Shown: positions 1 through 11,698, counted from the stretch's first letter. The stretch is 64,000 nucleotides of DNA from Argyresthia goedartella (GCA_949825045.1 OX463810.1:37024201-37088200), one strand, 5' to 3'. The notes: generated from the sequence alone by a model not told the origin. Translations and numbers: made by a program.

Positions 1-1180
1 AAAGATTATACTCAATCAATTGAGCATAATCTTTTCAAATATTTTACAGAAGAACAGATATTGGTCTGAAATTTGAAGGATCACCCTTATCTCCCGACTT
101 GAACAGAGGTATCAGTTTACTGTGTTTCATGAGGTCTGGGAAAGCCCCATCGTCAACACATTTATTGAATATATATGCTAAGTGTGGGGCTATAACTAGA
201 ATTACTGAACCAATGACTTTGACTGATTATACCCCACAGGTCTTCCGTATTTTTTAAGTTAAATAATTTAAACGTTTTGACAATGTCCTGGGGATATACA
301 TGATGAAATTTTAAATATACATTATTGACGTTAGTGTTATTTTTTAATAAACTCTCTGCTTCATATGGAGATGAATTTAGACGGTCTGTTGTGAGTAAGG
401 GAACATTGGTGAAGAATTTTTCAAAAGCTCGAGCAACATCAGCGCTGGATTTAACAACATCATCACCTATCTTTAGGCAGAAATCATTGTCCCTTGGTAT
501 AACTTTGCCAGTTTCGCGGTTTATTATTTGCCAAACTGTTTTCATTCTATTATTTGAATTTTGAATTTTTCTATTAATGTGTAAAGTTTTTGCAGTTCTA
601 CAAACCAACTTGAAAGTTTTGGAATATTTTTTAACATGGTCATGAAATTTTCGATCAAAGTTATATAATTAAATAATTTTATAAAAATAGAATAATTGAA
701 ATAAGTCAATATTAATATTTTTTTATTTAAAGGAATAATAATATTTAGACATGATTTATACTTTTAATAAGAATATAAGATTACTCTACTTTTACGAATT
801 CCAAACGTTGCCCAGTCATTAAATTTAGATTTACCGTTGTAGTCACTGACTTTCTTTAATTTAAAAACTTTATTGAATTCTGTCTGAATAATGTTGAAGA
901 AGTCTGAGTAGATTTTGTTTGGGTTCTGTTCATCAAAATCCGGTACTGGCAAATTTATATCTAACTTTTTCATATACATCTCTAGTCTATGGGATGTAAT
1001 AGGCCTATAAAATGATGGATCAGTCCTATTTTTACTGGCAATTGGGAATGAAACTGTTTGACCACTGTGATCGGAGGGTAAGCAGCTAATTACATTTTTA
1101 CTTGTGAATGCACAGTCACAAAAAACGTTATCTAAGTAAGTTTGGCTGGTAAGTGTAATTCTAGTCGGCTCTAGAAATAT
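1..1180 (-). mobile_element. Decayed LINE fragment (endonuclease C-end to RT start)
   Basis: Minus-strand remnant of an APE-type non-LTR retrotransposon. Reading leftward, 1170-1030 resembles the end of the endonuclease (a CLPSDHSG stretch with the SDH signature). 979-764 matches the linker (SKFNDWATFGIRKSR), 608-162 the region between endonuclease and reverse transcriptase, and 160-50 the first RT block (LIPLFKSGDKGDPSNFRPIS). Stops and frame changes separate these pieces, so no functional protein is encoded. The element runs off the left edge. The clade is not resolved; the RT block is of jockey/CR1 type. Confidence 0.75.
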
Positions 1181-2542
1181 ACGACATAAATTAAATGATC
1201 ATCATCATCACTCAAGATCTAACTAAAACAAAGACAAAAGGGATTCAACTACAAAAGGAAGAGATCGGAATCTCCAAGCCCCAAGGGCAGCCAAAACCAA
1301 GCAAATAAAGTCCCAAAAATTACAAAGATTGATGCCTTTCAACACATGCGTGAAAGATTATACTCACTCTCAGAAAAAAATACTTACAGAAACTAATTCA
1401 AAACAAATAAATACCGGAAGAATACAACAACAAAAAGATAGCAAACAATGTGAATAGTCTCCCAATACATATGGTCCCCGCGGGAGAGTCCGACCAACAC
1501 TCTTTAACAAAGAAACGTGAACGATTCAACATAGTTACGCTCAACACTAGAACACTCAGGACTCATGAAAGTCTGCTGGAACTGGAAAATGCTTTAACCA
1601 ACATAAAGTATGATGTCTTAGATATAAGTGAGATGAGAAGAATTGGCGAAAGTATAGAAGAGCATGCCGACTACATATTATACCACAAGGGTGAAATGGC
1701 AGGTCAGAGAGGAATGGACTTTTTAAAGAAGCAATCACTAAAACAACACATTCAAGAACTTATAGGAATTTCTGATAGGATAGCAATACTTAACATCTGA
1801 CTACCTGGTTACAAGAAAATATGGTCGATCATACAAGCCTATGCGCCTATAACGGAATAAGCACAAAAATCTTTTACACTGGCATTCTACAAAGGACAAG
1901 CAATTCAAGCAATTAAAAATAACTCCAACAAGAATATAATACTAATGGGTGACTTCAATGCTCAAGTAGGGGAAAAACAAAACAATGAAGAATACGTGCT
2001 TGGTGACTATGGACATGGCAAGAGAAGCAGCAATGGCCATAAACTAGTTGAGTTCCTGATGGAGCACAACCTAAAGATACTGAATTCCCCTCTTTAAAAA
2101 ACCCATAAAAAACAAATGGACATGGCTATCCCCATATGGGTCTTACAAAAATTAGATCGACAATATATAATAGCTTATTATATAATAAGCAACCAACCAA
2201 AAGCCTTTACTGATGCTGCTGTTATAACAAACCTGAACTTTAATACAAACCATAGAATGGTACAGAGCTACATAAACAATTATTTGATTAAAACAATGCG
2301 CAAACACATAAGAAACCACAGTTTCACCAAACAATAACAACAAAAAACTGTTCTACTGACCAAAAAAAACTTCCAATAAATGGAAAAAAGTTGCAAATAA
2401 TACAAAAAATAATACAATAAATAACTCACTGAGTACTGCAACAAGAACAGAAAACAGATTAACCCCAAATACCAACAGAGCTATGCATCTATACAACTAA
2501 TAAACCAAAGAAAATAATATGACTAGCGAATCAAAAAAAAAA

Positions 2543-2955
2543 CCGGTCAAGTGCGAGTCTAAATCGCGCACGAAGGGTTCCGTACCACCGTTCAATGGAA
2601 GCGATGGTGTGGAGTGAATAGTTTGGATTTTACACAGCAAAATATTGTTTACAAAGTTATTGGTGCGGTTACTTTCACACTCCATGTACGTAACCAGGTG
2701 CATCCATAAGTTTGTATGTGGTATTGAAAGAATTGTTGTATGGGAGCCCCCTTAAATATTTATTTTATCCTGTTTTTTAGTATTTGTTGTTATAGCGGCA
2801 ACAGAAATACATAATCTGTGAAAATTTCAATTCTCTAGCTAGCTAGGTTCTTGAGATACAGCCTGGTGACAGACGGACGGACGGACGGACGGACGGACAG
2901 CGAAGTCTTAGTAATAGGGTTCCGTTCTTACCCGTTGAGTACGGAACCCTAAAAA
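2543..2955 (+). repeat. SINE-like dispersed repeat, copy 1
   Basis: About 410 bp that starts near CAAGTGCGAGTCTAAATCGC and ends TACGGAACCCTAAAAA. It resembles 4611-5031 over most of its length. I recognise this repeat type (GGGTTCCGTACC near one end, GGTACGGAACCC at the other) as widespread in lepidopteran genomes; that is prior knowledge, not a search. It carries a GGAC microsatellite at about 2873-2899. It interrupts the RTE LINE. Confidence 0.7.
2873..2899. repeat. (GGAC)n microsatellite
   Basis: Six or so tandem GGAC/GACG units inside SINE-like copy 1. Copy 2 has only two GACA units at the equivalent place, so the tract expanded in copy 1. Confidence 0.9.
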
Positions 2956-3736
2956 TCCAACCTTATAACAGAAGCTTTGATTTGTTTACAAGTAAATCAG
3001 AGAAAGTATTAGAAAAGACGGCAAAGCCAAGAGACTGAAAACACTTGAATACCACATTTTAAAAACCGGAGGCACCAAAAAAGCATAAGGAACTACGCGA
3101 AACAGGCAAACAATGCATCCCGAGGCTGCAACAAAATCAAACAACCATCTCAAAGCGGAAAAACATCAAGGACTTAGTGACAAACTTCTACAGTAAGCTC
3201 TACGAAAAACCAACACAACAAACAGCTGAAAACTACAACATTGAATTGAACGGTAAAATGCCTGAAGATCCTGTTCCTGAGATACTATTATGCGAGGTTG
3301 AAAAAGCACTTAGAAGTTAAAAGTTAGAAAAATCCCCAGGTCCTGACAAATCACCAATGAATTAATGTAGGGAACCATCGAGGAACTAACACCCATTCTA
3401 ACAAACATATTTAACGACATCCTAAAAACTGGTAACATCCTACTGCAATAGGCAAAATCGCACATTATAATAATTCATAAGAAAGGTGACGAGGAAGATT
3501 TAGAGAACTACAGACCAAAACTTGATGTCAAACGTATCAAGGTCTTTGCAAAAATTATACTGGGAAGAATAAGTCATTTGCTGAACGAGCACCAACTGGT
3601 GGAGCAGGCAGGTTTCAGAACAGGTTTTTCTACTATCAACCACATCCATACAGTAAAACAGATACTGGAAAAATATAATGAATACAACAAGACTGTTTAT
3701 CAACTGTTTATGTCGCCTTCATATATTAAGCCAAGT

Positions 3737-4245
3737 CTTTTGACAGTATATTAGTTCCTTTTCTCCAGAGGCAAGGAGCGGAGATCTCACACGGTGTCTC
3801 TTCTATGTAATCCGCATCATAACACCGTCGCCTACGAGCACTCGTTCAGGCTGAGGGCCATTCGGCTGTGGAACACACTTCCCTGCACTATAAGGGACAG
3901 TCCCACTCTCTTCTCCTTTAAGAATCGCTTGAAAGAGCACTTACTTTCTCTTTCATCATAGGTATTGTATATATAAGTATGTAATTGTATTTATCTATTT
4001 ATTATTAATATTTGTTTATTCTTATTTTATCTACTATTTCTTTTATTCTATGTATTTTTATAATAAGTGTCATATTTTATTGGTATTTGGTAAGTATTTA
4101 ATTGCACTAGACTACCCTTTTCATTTTATATGTATCCCCTATCCAGATAGGTTTGCTGGAAGAAATCTCTGTTGAGAAATAAGTTCGCCTTAATTTCGTG
4201 TATAATTGTATTGTTGTAATGTTCTGTGCAATAAAGAATTGTGAA
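3737..4245 (+). mobile_element. 5'-truncated LINE 3' end (LINE-1 family)
   Basis: This piece encodes only the C-terminus of a LINE ORF2: SHTVSLLCNPHHNTVAYEHS followed by FRLRAIRLWNTLPCTIRDSP, ending in a stop at about 3960. The same C-terminus is encoded by the minus-strand LINE at 20373-21842 (RSHTVSLLSTPRHNTAAYEL). About 285 bp of AT-rich 3' UTR follow. It sits inside the RTE LINE: RT coding stops near 3725 and resumes near 4260. A short GTATAT occurs at both junctions and may be the target duplication. Confidence 0.8.
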
Positions 4246-4610
4246 TTGTATATGTCACAAATACATCTGGAGAACATTAGTAAAGCATACCACCAATATT
4301 CACTGAAAAAAATCAAGAATATCTACTTCAACAGTCAGGCCAGAATCCAACTAGAAACACTGGGAAAAGAGTTCAACATAGAAAGAGGGGTGAGGCAAGG
4401 AGACCCGCTTTCCCCTAAATTGTTCTCTGCAGTTCTCGTAAACATATTTTGTCAGCTTGCTTGGGATGACTTTGGCCTTAACATCCATATATGGAAGGAA
4501 ATTAAACCACCTGAGATTTGCTCTTGGTCAACTCCTATTCGAGTTAACAACAAAACCCTGGAATATGTCAAAGAATACACCTATCTAGGTCAAACCATAT
4601 CACCAAAAAA

Positions 4611-5031
4611 AGTGCGAGTCTAACTCGAGCAGTACAGTGGTAGGGTGGTGTGGAGTAAATAGTTTGGATTTTACATAGCTAAATGTTATTTACAAATTTA
4701 AGTTTACTTTCACAATCCATGTACGTAACCAGGTGCATTCTTAGGTTTATATGTGGTATTGAAAGAATTGTTGTATGAGAGCCCTCTTAAATAATTATTT
4801 TATTCTTTTTTTCAGTATTTGCTTTTATAGCAGCAACAGAAATACATCATCTGTGAAAATTTCAACTGTCTAACAGTTAGACAGTTGAAATTTTCACAGA
4901 TGAACCGTGATAGTTAGACTCTAACTATCACGGTTCATGAGATACAGCCTGATGGTGATGACAGACAGACAGAAAGCGGCGTCTTTGTAATAGGGTCCCG
5001 TTTTTACCCTTTGGATACGGAACCATAAAAA
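4611..5031 (+). repeat. SINE-like dispersed repeat, copy 2 (rearranged)
   Basis: Second copy of the repeat at 2543-2955 (same GTGCGAGTC start, same TACGGAACC end), inserted in the RTE LINE. It is disturbed in the middle by two back-to-back perfect hairpins (4847-4937) that copy 1 lacks. Confidence 0.7.
4847..4937. repeat. Two adjacent perfect hairpins
   Basis: Hairpin one: arms 4847-4873 and 4877-4903, 27 bp each, loop CAG. Hairpin two: arms 4901-4917 and 4921-4937, 17 bp each, loop ACT. Both are exact. The sister repeat at 2543-2955 has one copy of this segment in direct orientation, so the inverted pieces were added locally. Confidence 0.92.
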
Positions 5032-5640
5032 AACAAACAGAAAAAGAGATAAACACAAGGATTGCCAAGGGATGGAAAAAATTTTGGTCTCTGAAAGAAA
5101 TAATGAAGTCAAAAGATGGATGGTATGGCACTGAAAAGAAAAACCTATAACACATGCATCCTCCCATGCATAAAATATGGTTGTGAGACATGGGCTCTTA
5201 ATGGAGAGGAGCATAACAAGGACAAAGTGCTAGGATAAAATAAGAAACATTTTCCTCAGAGAAAAAACCAGACTTACCGACATACTAGGCAGAATAGACC
5301 AACAAAAATGGAGATGGAGAGATTGTATGATAAGCTTCCCGGTCAGAGTGTTGATAATGGGGTGGAAGTGTCGAGGAAAGTAGAGTAAGGAAGTGACAGA
5401 GTGGTTCCCCAGGGTTGGCAAAAGAAGTCTTTATAAGCAACTAATGAGATGGGATGATGACCTAAAGCTGTCAACAGGAACGAACTGGAGAAAGGTAGCT
5501 TGTGGTAGAAAACAGTGGTAAGCATTAGAGGAGGCCAAGAGGAACCCTGAAATTAGAGACATTTTGTAGTGTTGCCAGGATATGTTAGAGGAGGCCTCTG
5601 TCAAGGGACACTCCAACTTCTATCAATAAATATTATTAAT

Positions 5641-5936
5641 AAATAGTAAATGCAACTTAAATATATAAACAACATATTATAATATAAATCTAAATTAAAT
5701 ACTTAATGATATTTGACTATGTCATACATTAAACATTTAATTGAAATGTATTTATATTAGTTGTGGGACAAATGATTTAATCATATTTTTTAGTTAAGGG
5801 CTAAAAATAAAGAGAATTTTATGTACCTTCTTCAAACTAAACTTAATGCATGTTTTTAGTAAAAAATAAATTTCGTTAATTGTAAATGATCCCTTGGGAA
5901 ATAAAGGCTACTTTATTTTATTTGTGTTGTTAAGTA
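5641..5936. other. AT-rich stretch, nothing recognised
   Basis: No ORF or repeat family recognised. It holds the 3' trailing sequence of the RTE LINE and then simple AT-rich DNA with AATAAA-like words. Confidence 0.5.
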
Positions 5937-5947
5937 ATCGGAGGTTA

Positions 5948-6083
5948 CCTCCGATTTCTGAATTGAGAATTTCACTAATCAAATACTTAAGTATCATTCT
6001 CTCTTCAGATTTCACTTATAAGAACGGGACATAGCAATACTTAACTATTAACTTAGTTAATTTCTCAATTCGGAAACCGGAGG
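5948..6083. mobile_element. Small TA-flanked inverted-repeat element (MITE-like)
   Basis: Imperfect TIRs of about 28 bp. The left begins CCTCCGATTTCTGAATTGAG and the right reads CTCAATTCGGAAACCGGAGG. TA occurs directly outside both ends, consistent with a mariner-like MITE. The left TIR is also part of an exact 19-bp palindrome, 5937-5955 (ATCGGAGGTTACCTCCGAT), as if a second element end were joined head-to-head. Confidence 0.65.
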
Positions 6084-7084
6084 TATATGGGTATGGGTAT
6101 AAAACCTTTTTGTAAGTATACTACACACTTACCATAACAAATAGAAGAATTAGCAATGTTTCAAGTGCGGGGTAAATTCAATAAAATCAGATGTATTAAT
6201 AACAGCAGAAGCGGGTTGATGGATATTTCAGTATTCTATGTACTGGATCCGGTAGAATAATTTGTGGTGCTAGTTCCTGCAATGCAAGGCCAAGGAAGGA
6301 CAGTATTTTAATTAGTCACCTAAGTCAGAATAAATTATAGGGGCGAATCATATAGATAAATGTAATCACTCGCAGCTGATAGCTGAGCTTATCAATCAAT
6401 ACAATAAACGGATCCGGGAAAATAAGTACCATAACCTTAAAATTATAAATTGAATATTTACCTATTTAGATTACATTCGCTTTAATCAAGTGATGATAAG
6501 TATGTTTCCAAGAAGAGCTTATCGGTTAGGTATTGCAAAAACTAATAATTTTAAGTTTGCAAACCATAACAAAATCCTCAAAACAAACACGAAACAATGG
6601 TAGAAATGGTAGAAAGAAATTAGACCAGGGCTGCCAGTGGAAATTTTCAAATTATTCAGCCAAGTTTCTGAAATTAGACAAAATTACATGTCAGGATACA
6701 AACACTGCATAAAAATCCTTCACATACATAATATTGATTGTTAATGACGTGAATTTACCTACGTTTTTTTTTAACTTATTTGGTATGCATATCCTTAACG
6801 CGCAATCATTTCACACAACAGCTGCAGCTGGCAACTAAACTCAAAATTTATCACCACAGATTAAAGCAGCAAAGATTAAATAAAAAAAAATACATTGATT
6901 TGATAGTTAATAGTTAGTTGGTACCAAGTTAAAGTAAAGGCCATTATACTTTGTCACGACAACTTAGTATAGTTGGAATGGGACATATATACACGTATAT
7001 GTATACCTTTCATTCTCACAATAGTATGCCGTTGTGACAGATAGCGACAGGTCCGAATTGTACTAAGAAAACAACGTCTATGAA
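6084..7084. other. Non-coding stretch, nothing recognised
   Basis: About 1 kb of AT-rich DNA without a supported ORF. I see no known repeat family. Confidence 0.5.
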
Positions 7085-7153
7085 ATCAGATTACAACATA
7101 AAGGTTTTATGTATCCTAATTGGATACATAAAACCTATATGTTGTAATCTGAT
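7085..7153. repeat. Near-perfect hairpin, 32-bp arms
   Basis: Arms 7085-7116 and 7122-7153 are reverse complements with one mismatch, around a 5-nt loop (TAATT). Confidence 0.92.
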
Positions 7154-8767
7154 AGGATACAATCAGTCACCTAATTATACAGTTTTTGTATCGAATTATA
7201 CAATTTGGCAGCCCTGAATTAGACAGAAAAAAGACATTGACAGTAATAGTATTACCAGCCATAAATTAAAAAACTCCACTTCGTTTCAGTAACTGTTCTA
7301 TTTAGTCTATGGTCTTACCATTCGCTTCGGCCACATTATTGGTGTAAAGCGGCGAAGTAAGTACCAATTTAGTAGGTGAATGTGCAGCTGAAAGCAGCTA
7401 AGAGGCTTGTTCGTTCTTTTCGCCACTCTAAGAGTTCTAAAATTGCTTTGCAGATTCCACTAACCGTTGGGAATGCCTTCAAGCCCATTTCCCCGTCAAA
7501 AGTTTATCAACAACTTGTTGGTCAGCTCGTGCAGACAGACGCATGCAAAGTTTACGCGAATCGTGGAACCCATAAAGCGTTATTCTCCATCGAAATTGAG
7601 ACACAACAGAAGAAAGTCGTTATATGCGAACCAACCAAATGTATTCGTTTGTAACTGGAAGGTTTTGAAACGGCCGTCAGGCCTGATTTTTGGAGGATGT
7701 TTACTGGATGGCATTAAGGCCACAAGTAAAAAAAAAACAGAGTGTGGAAATTACAATAGGTCTGTGGGAAATTACCATTAATGATTAACATTACCCATAG
7801 TCGTATACTCGTTCCTGGGCAATTCGTACGATTCTTAATTTGTATAACGGTTCTGACAGTTTTAGTTCGTTCAATATATATTTTTTACAGTTACTAATTC
7901 GTGAAATTCCTAATTTGAAAAACCATTACGTATTAAAACCTCCTATGAAGGTATGTGCTCCTAGTACTTTACTCAATGTAGGTACATACGAAAAGAGTTC
8001 GGAGTTTTTTGAGGTCAAGGTCTTCAATGTAACTTCTTACAAGTTCCTGCTCTCCTGGTATTTTATACTATGAACTTAGAGGCTCGGCGCAAGCGGGCCA
8101 CTGAATGCAGCCACTCGTGGCCAGCGCCAGCGACCACACTTTTGTACAAAACCCCACGTTCCAGAATGCTTGAAATGGCGTTTTTAAAAATTATAACTCG
8201 AAAACTAATTATTTCCGACGGCTCCCCTATTTTGAAATCATCTATAAATCCACTAATGAAGCATAGAAAAAATCAGCAAAAGCATCTGAAACGGCCGTCT
8301 TTCTAAAGGGTAGCCATAATTTTTTATCGTCTATACCAAAAAATTGTTCCACTTTGGCAACCCCACAAGAAACGGTAAGTTTGTGCGCCGCCCGCGCATT
8401 AATTACTTTCGCCATAGAGACATTTGCTCGCCGAACGTAAGAATACTCATTTTTTCTTAAGAGTTTTTCAAACATTGTATGATATTTATGCCAATGCCTA
8501 TTTATTAAAACCCTTGCTTAGTATTTTCATAAAACAAATGAAGCACGTTTCTTGTAATTTAATACGTTTTCTTTTAATAAAGTAAATAATTAAAATAACG
8601 CGGTTACGGCTTCCAGTATTTGAATGTTGCTGCTATGTGCCGCGGTACCCTCGCGGTACCTCGGTAGTAAAAAATAGTAAAAGTAATTAATTTATAAACA
8701 CTACCTACCTACCTACATTGAGTCACAATTTTACAATCAATGTGTATTTAAATACTAAGTACTAGGA
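7154..8767. other. Unassigned region with short unrecognised ORFs
   Basis: Three short ORFs occur (plus strand 7376-7654 and 8070-8306, minus strand 8242-8475). I recognise no domain in any of them and see no convincing splice structure. A 40-bp segment at about 7811-7850 (GTTCCTGGGCAATTCGTACG) resembles the core of the inverted-repeat element at 8768-8910. An ACCT microsatellite lies near 8701-8715. Confidence 0.4.
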
Positions 8768-8910
8768 GACGTTAGAGGACATTGTACGAATTCGTGACGT
8801 ACGAATTTCCCGTTCCTGGGAAATTCGTACAATTCCTAATTTGTACAATCGATAAATAATCATGATTCACACAATTTTTGTCACGAATTCGTTCAATGTC
8901 CTCTAACGTC
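8768..8910. mobile_element. 143-bp inverted-repeat element (MITE-like)
   Basis: Terminal arms 8768-8797 and 8881-8910 are reverse complements at 29 of 30 positions (left starts GACGTTAGAGGACATTG). Inside is a second exact hairpin with 13-bp arms (8799-8811 and 8818-8830). The core resembles 7811-7850, so it is a dispersed family. No clear target duplication seen. Confidence 0.7.
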
Positions 8911-9059
8911 CAATACAAGGTCAATCAGAAGAAAATAAACCTTGCTTACCTCCTCATAGAGTAAGGTAGATACTGTGGGAATAGACGGATGCAAGAGGTT
9001 TGTTACAGTACTGACAGTTTTAGTTAGTTTAGTAAGAAAACAAAAGCCGCGTCGACGGC

Positions 9060-9610
9060 AAATATAAGACTGACAATATGCAAGTCCTCGCGAAACCGCT
9101 TAGACTTCAGTAGGGCAATGTTATAAAGTTTCCCATCAGTCCTCGTATCTAGAGATGAATTCCCTGGTCAGCCCCGCTGAAAGCAACTTTCAAAAGCAGC
9201 GAGAAGAAAATGCCAAACAGGGTAGGTGCCGATGTGTTAAACACAACAGCTCCCTACCTGTCCTCGTGGAATGACTTGAAAAAACTCTAGAGCTGAGGCG
9301 GACATCCAACCCTTTCGAGCGCTGTGTATAGCCCCTCTCTACTCACCTTGTCGAAGGCCTTGTTAAAGGCCACAAAGGCGATGAGTAGAGTGGATTGTTG
9401 CTTTCTTGGAGTGGATTGGACTCTGTTAATCTTTATCTTCTTGATCTCCTCGTCAATTTGGAATAGGGTGGTTGACAATAGGGCAGTTAAATTGTCTTGT
9501 TTTTCTCGGTTGGACTCTGGTATTCCGTGTATTATTACATAGTTTCTCTTACTGATATAATCGAGAGTTTTCAATTCTTTGTTCAGTTTTTCGACTTCCA
9601 AGCCAAGCAA
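9060..9610 (-). mobile_element. Chimeric LINE fragment (ORF1-like plus RT pieces)
   Basis: A minus-strand ORF of 107 codons (9610-9287) first encodes a LINE ORF1-like stretch (coiled-coil LEVEKLNKELKTL, then RNYVIIHGIPESNREK, typical of the RRM-like ORF1 domain). It then passes without a break into a reverse-transcriptase block (AFVAFNKAFDKVSREGLYTA, where FVDFxKAFDxVxR is usual). Below 9287 further RT pieces follow in other frames (APTLFGIFFSLLLK). Thus the middle of the element is deleted. No function expected. Confidence 0.65.
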
Positions 9611-9909
9611 AAAATGCTCACCAAATTTAATTCAGCTGATATTTCTATAAATCCAATAGGCCAATCAAAATGATGAGGATTTAGCACATATAAATGAGTG
9701 TAATGAATAAATGTGGTTTAATAATATGTTATAATTATGACGTTTAATTTTTATTATATTCGTCGTATTATATATATGATTAGTATTCGTCGATCGCTGT
9801 CAGTCGCAGTTCGTTGTCGTGAGGTGTCCATTCGAATGATATAGGTGTTCCATTCGAATACGTCGAATGATTGCCATAATCGAGAGATTTCATTAGTGTC
9901 ATTCATAAT

Positions 9910-10180
9910 CGCGCATCGCTAAATAGGGTACAAACATCCGTTGTCATCAAGCAAATATTTGCCCCCACCGGGACTCGAACCCGGGACCTTTGGCTTCGTA
10001 GGCAGGGTCACTGCCGACTCGGCCATTCGGGTCAAATGCAGAAATAGTACATATTTGAAGGTTTTTTTTCTCATATTCATATGAGGAAATTCTAAAATCG
10101 CCATCTGGAGACCTTGCCATGCAGCTATACTCTGTCCCTGCCACATTCCAACGCCGACTATGATGTGAACGCATTTTTAG
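9910..10180 (-). mobile_element. tRNA-derived SINE
   Basis: Minus-strand tRNA-like head at about 10034-9963: an A-box-like TGGCCGAGTCGG and a B box GGGTTCGAGTCCCGG. The 5' and 3' acceptor halves do not pair properly, so this is a SINE promoter head rather than a tRNA gene. The extent beyond the head is approximate. Confidence 0.65.
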
Positions 10181-10344
10181 TGATATTACTGTCTGACTGA
10201 CGGAGAAAAGGAATCAGTTGTCTATTAAGACTGATGATGTACTCTGTGCAGCTGTCCATAAAATCTACTGCGGGGAACTTCACGCTACAGGTTATTAAGA
10301 CACACGGAAAAAACTTTATGTAGTAACTAGACAAAGATGGGACG

Positions 10345-10389
10345 GTCTTACGTTGAAAAGGACGATTCGCGTCCTTTTCAACGTAAGAC
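10345..10389. repeat. Perfect hairpin, 20-bp arms
   Basis: Arms 10345-10364 and 10370-10389 (left arm GTCTTACGTTGAAAAGGACG) are exact reverse complements around a 5-nt loop ATTCG. No U-run follows and the context is not bacterial, so it is not a terminator. Confidence 0.93.
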
Positions 10390-11259
10390 TGGCGCCCATC
10401 TTCGTCCCATGGTCAAAACCGTCCGCTTTGGGACGTTTATATGAAATGCACCAGTTTTTTTAATGATGCCGTTAAATTCACAAATTTTATCTGAGCGGAT
10501 TTTCATCAATTTGCAGAGTGAAAAGAAATTAATGATAAGTCTGTGCAAAATTAATCTTGCATCTTGGTTGGTTGACTGCGTGACGTGAAGTGATGCAAAT
10601 GTAACAAAACAAAGTGGTTTGCTAATTTTTATTAGGTTATTTATTTTTTAAATTTTGACACATTTATCCATTAATTATGATAATCTTCGCTTTTCAGATT
10701 TCCGAACAAGGAATGCAATATTTTTAATCAATAATTCGCATGAACTAAACTAACGTTACCCAGCTTGCAATAATCACTAAAACAGGGTACTGTTAGACGG
10801 ATTTATAAAAACCGCTTTTTAAAAAATATTTTTGTATTATCTAAACAAAACAAAACAAAACCATAAACGCACTCAAAATAACAGTAAAAATGGAAAATAG
10901 AAAATAGTATGTGAACGTAGAGAGGTTGAGACGGATTTGAGCAACGCGCCGCGACTATTGATTCTTATATTATGAAATGAAAAGCTTAGGTAAGATAAGA
11001 GGGATGCAAACTTGCACTCTCTCCTGTTAGGATGGGGTATAACACTACTATTTCATATGAATTATTTTTATGAATTGCATATATTTTATATGAATTTTGA
11101 TAAACTTCGCTTTGAGATTTCCGATCCTGTAATTTCGAATAATTTATTATAATTATATTTACTAAAATGAAAATAGAAATCGTCATTTTCTTTTCAAAAC
11201 CGTCCCTTTTCATATTCCAGACCGTCTTATATCCCGTGTAGGCAACCTGGCAACACTGG
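10390..11259. other. AT-rich stretch, nothing recognised
   Basis: No supported gene. Several GGGACGG/CCGTCCC words occur at both ends (about 10340-10435 and 11200-11225), which may be ends of an unrecognised repeat. Confidence 0.4.
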
Positions 11260-11333
11260 TGTATGGGCGGTCAGGTCTAGTTGCCGCAGCCCGTTGCTTC
11301 GTTCGTTAGGGGTGGATAGTTGTAGTTAAATCC
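11260..11333 (-). repeat. BEL LTR remnant, left (74 bp)
   Basis: 74 bp beginning TGTATGGGCGGTCAGG, identical to 27746-27819. The two copies flank the minus-strand BEL/Pao coding region in direct orientation, as LTR ends would. Here the match stops after 74 bp and unrelated sequence follows, so most of this LTR is missing or displaced. Confidence 0.7.
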
Positions 11334-11371
11334 GGGTTGGTTTTCCAACACGAACTCATTCGTATGAAGTT

Positions 11372-11401
11372 GAGGGGGGGAGGGGAGGGAGGGGGGGAGG
11401 A
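11372..11401 (+). other. G-rich tract with quadruplex potential
   Basis: Four runs of three or more G separated by single A residues within 30 bp. This fits the usual G-quadruplex pattern. No gene context suggests a function. Confidence 0.6.
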
Positions 11402-11698
11402 AGTAACCCCCCTCTAAAATATCCAGTCTAGGAAATGTATGGTTTTTTTGTTATGAATTTTCAAAAATCCATTTTGAGGTTATTTTTTACTATAGGATTT
11501 TTACAAAAAGTCATTGTTTGTAGTATTGATGTTCGAAATCGCCTTAGCTCCGGCTACTAGGGCTCATAAAAAGGCAAGTATTTAATTGCACATCAAAAAT
11601 ACTGATTTTGTCATGTTTTATTCATAAACCTACAAGTTAGGATAGGATACTATTAGGTACTTTTTTGTGCTATTGGGCAAAATACTGCGGTAGCTTAG

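Larger units (their letters stand above)
1400..5640 (+). mobile_element. RTE-type LINE, broken by later insertions
   Basis: Degenerate plus-strand RTE-like retrotransposon. The endonuclease start is at 1450-1800 (FNIVTLNTRTLRT, later SEMRRIGE), and the catalytic GDFNAQVGE block is near 1950. RT blocks resume at 3170-3725 (LLNEHQLVEQAGFR) and at 4260-4620 (GVRQGDPLSPKLF, then YLGQTIS). The 3' part at 5035-5640 shows RIAKGWKKFWSLKEIM, LGRIDQQKWRW and a tail ending in short ATT/AAT repeats. Many stops and frameshifts are present. Three insertions split it: a SINE-like repeat (2543-2955), a LINE 3' end (3737-4245) and a second SINE-like repeat (4611-5031). The nesting order shows the RTE copy is the oldest element here. 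Confidence 0.8.

Noticed and set aside
4921..5616. Minus-strand ORFs of 61-97 codons opposite the RTE LINE 3' end
   Set aside because: They are antisense shadows of LINE-derived coding sequence; the plus strand carries the recognisable RTE motifs.
7376..7781. Overlapping 92- and 104-codon plus-strand ORFs as a host gene
   Set aside because: Two frames are open equally, no domain or splice signals are evident, and inverted-repeat elements surround them; left unassigned.
9963..10034. A functional tRNA gene
   Set aside because: The B box is good, but acceptor and D-stem pairing fail and flanking sequence fits a SINE body.
10345..10389. Rho-independent terminator
   Set aside because: A strong hairpin but no T-run and a eukaryotic setting; better grouped with the other snap-back palindromes.
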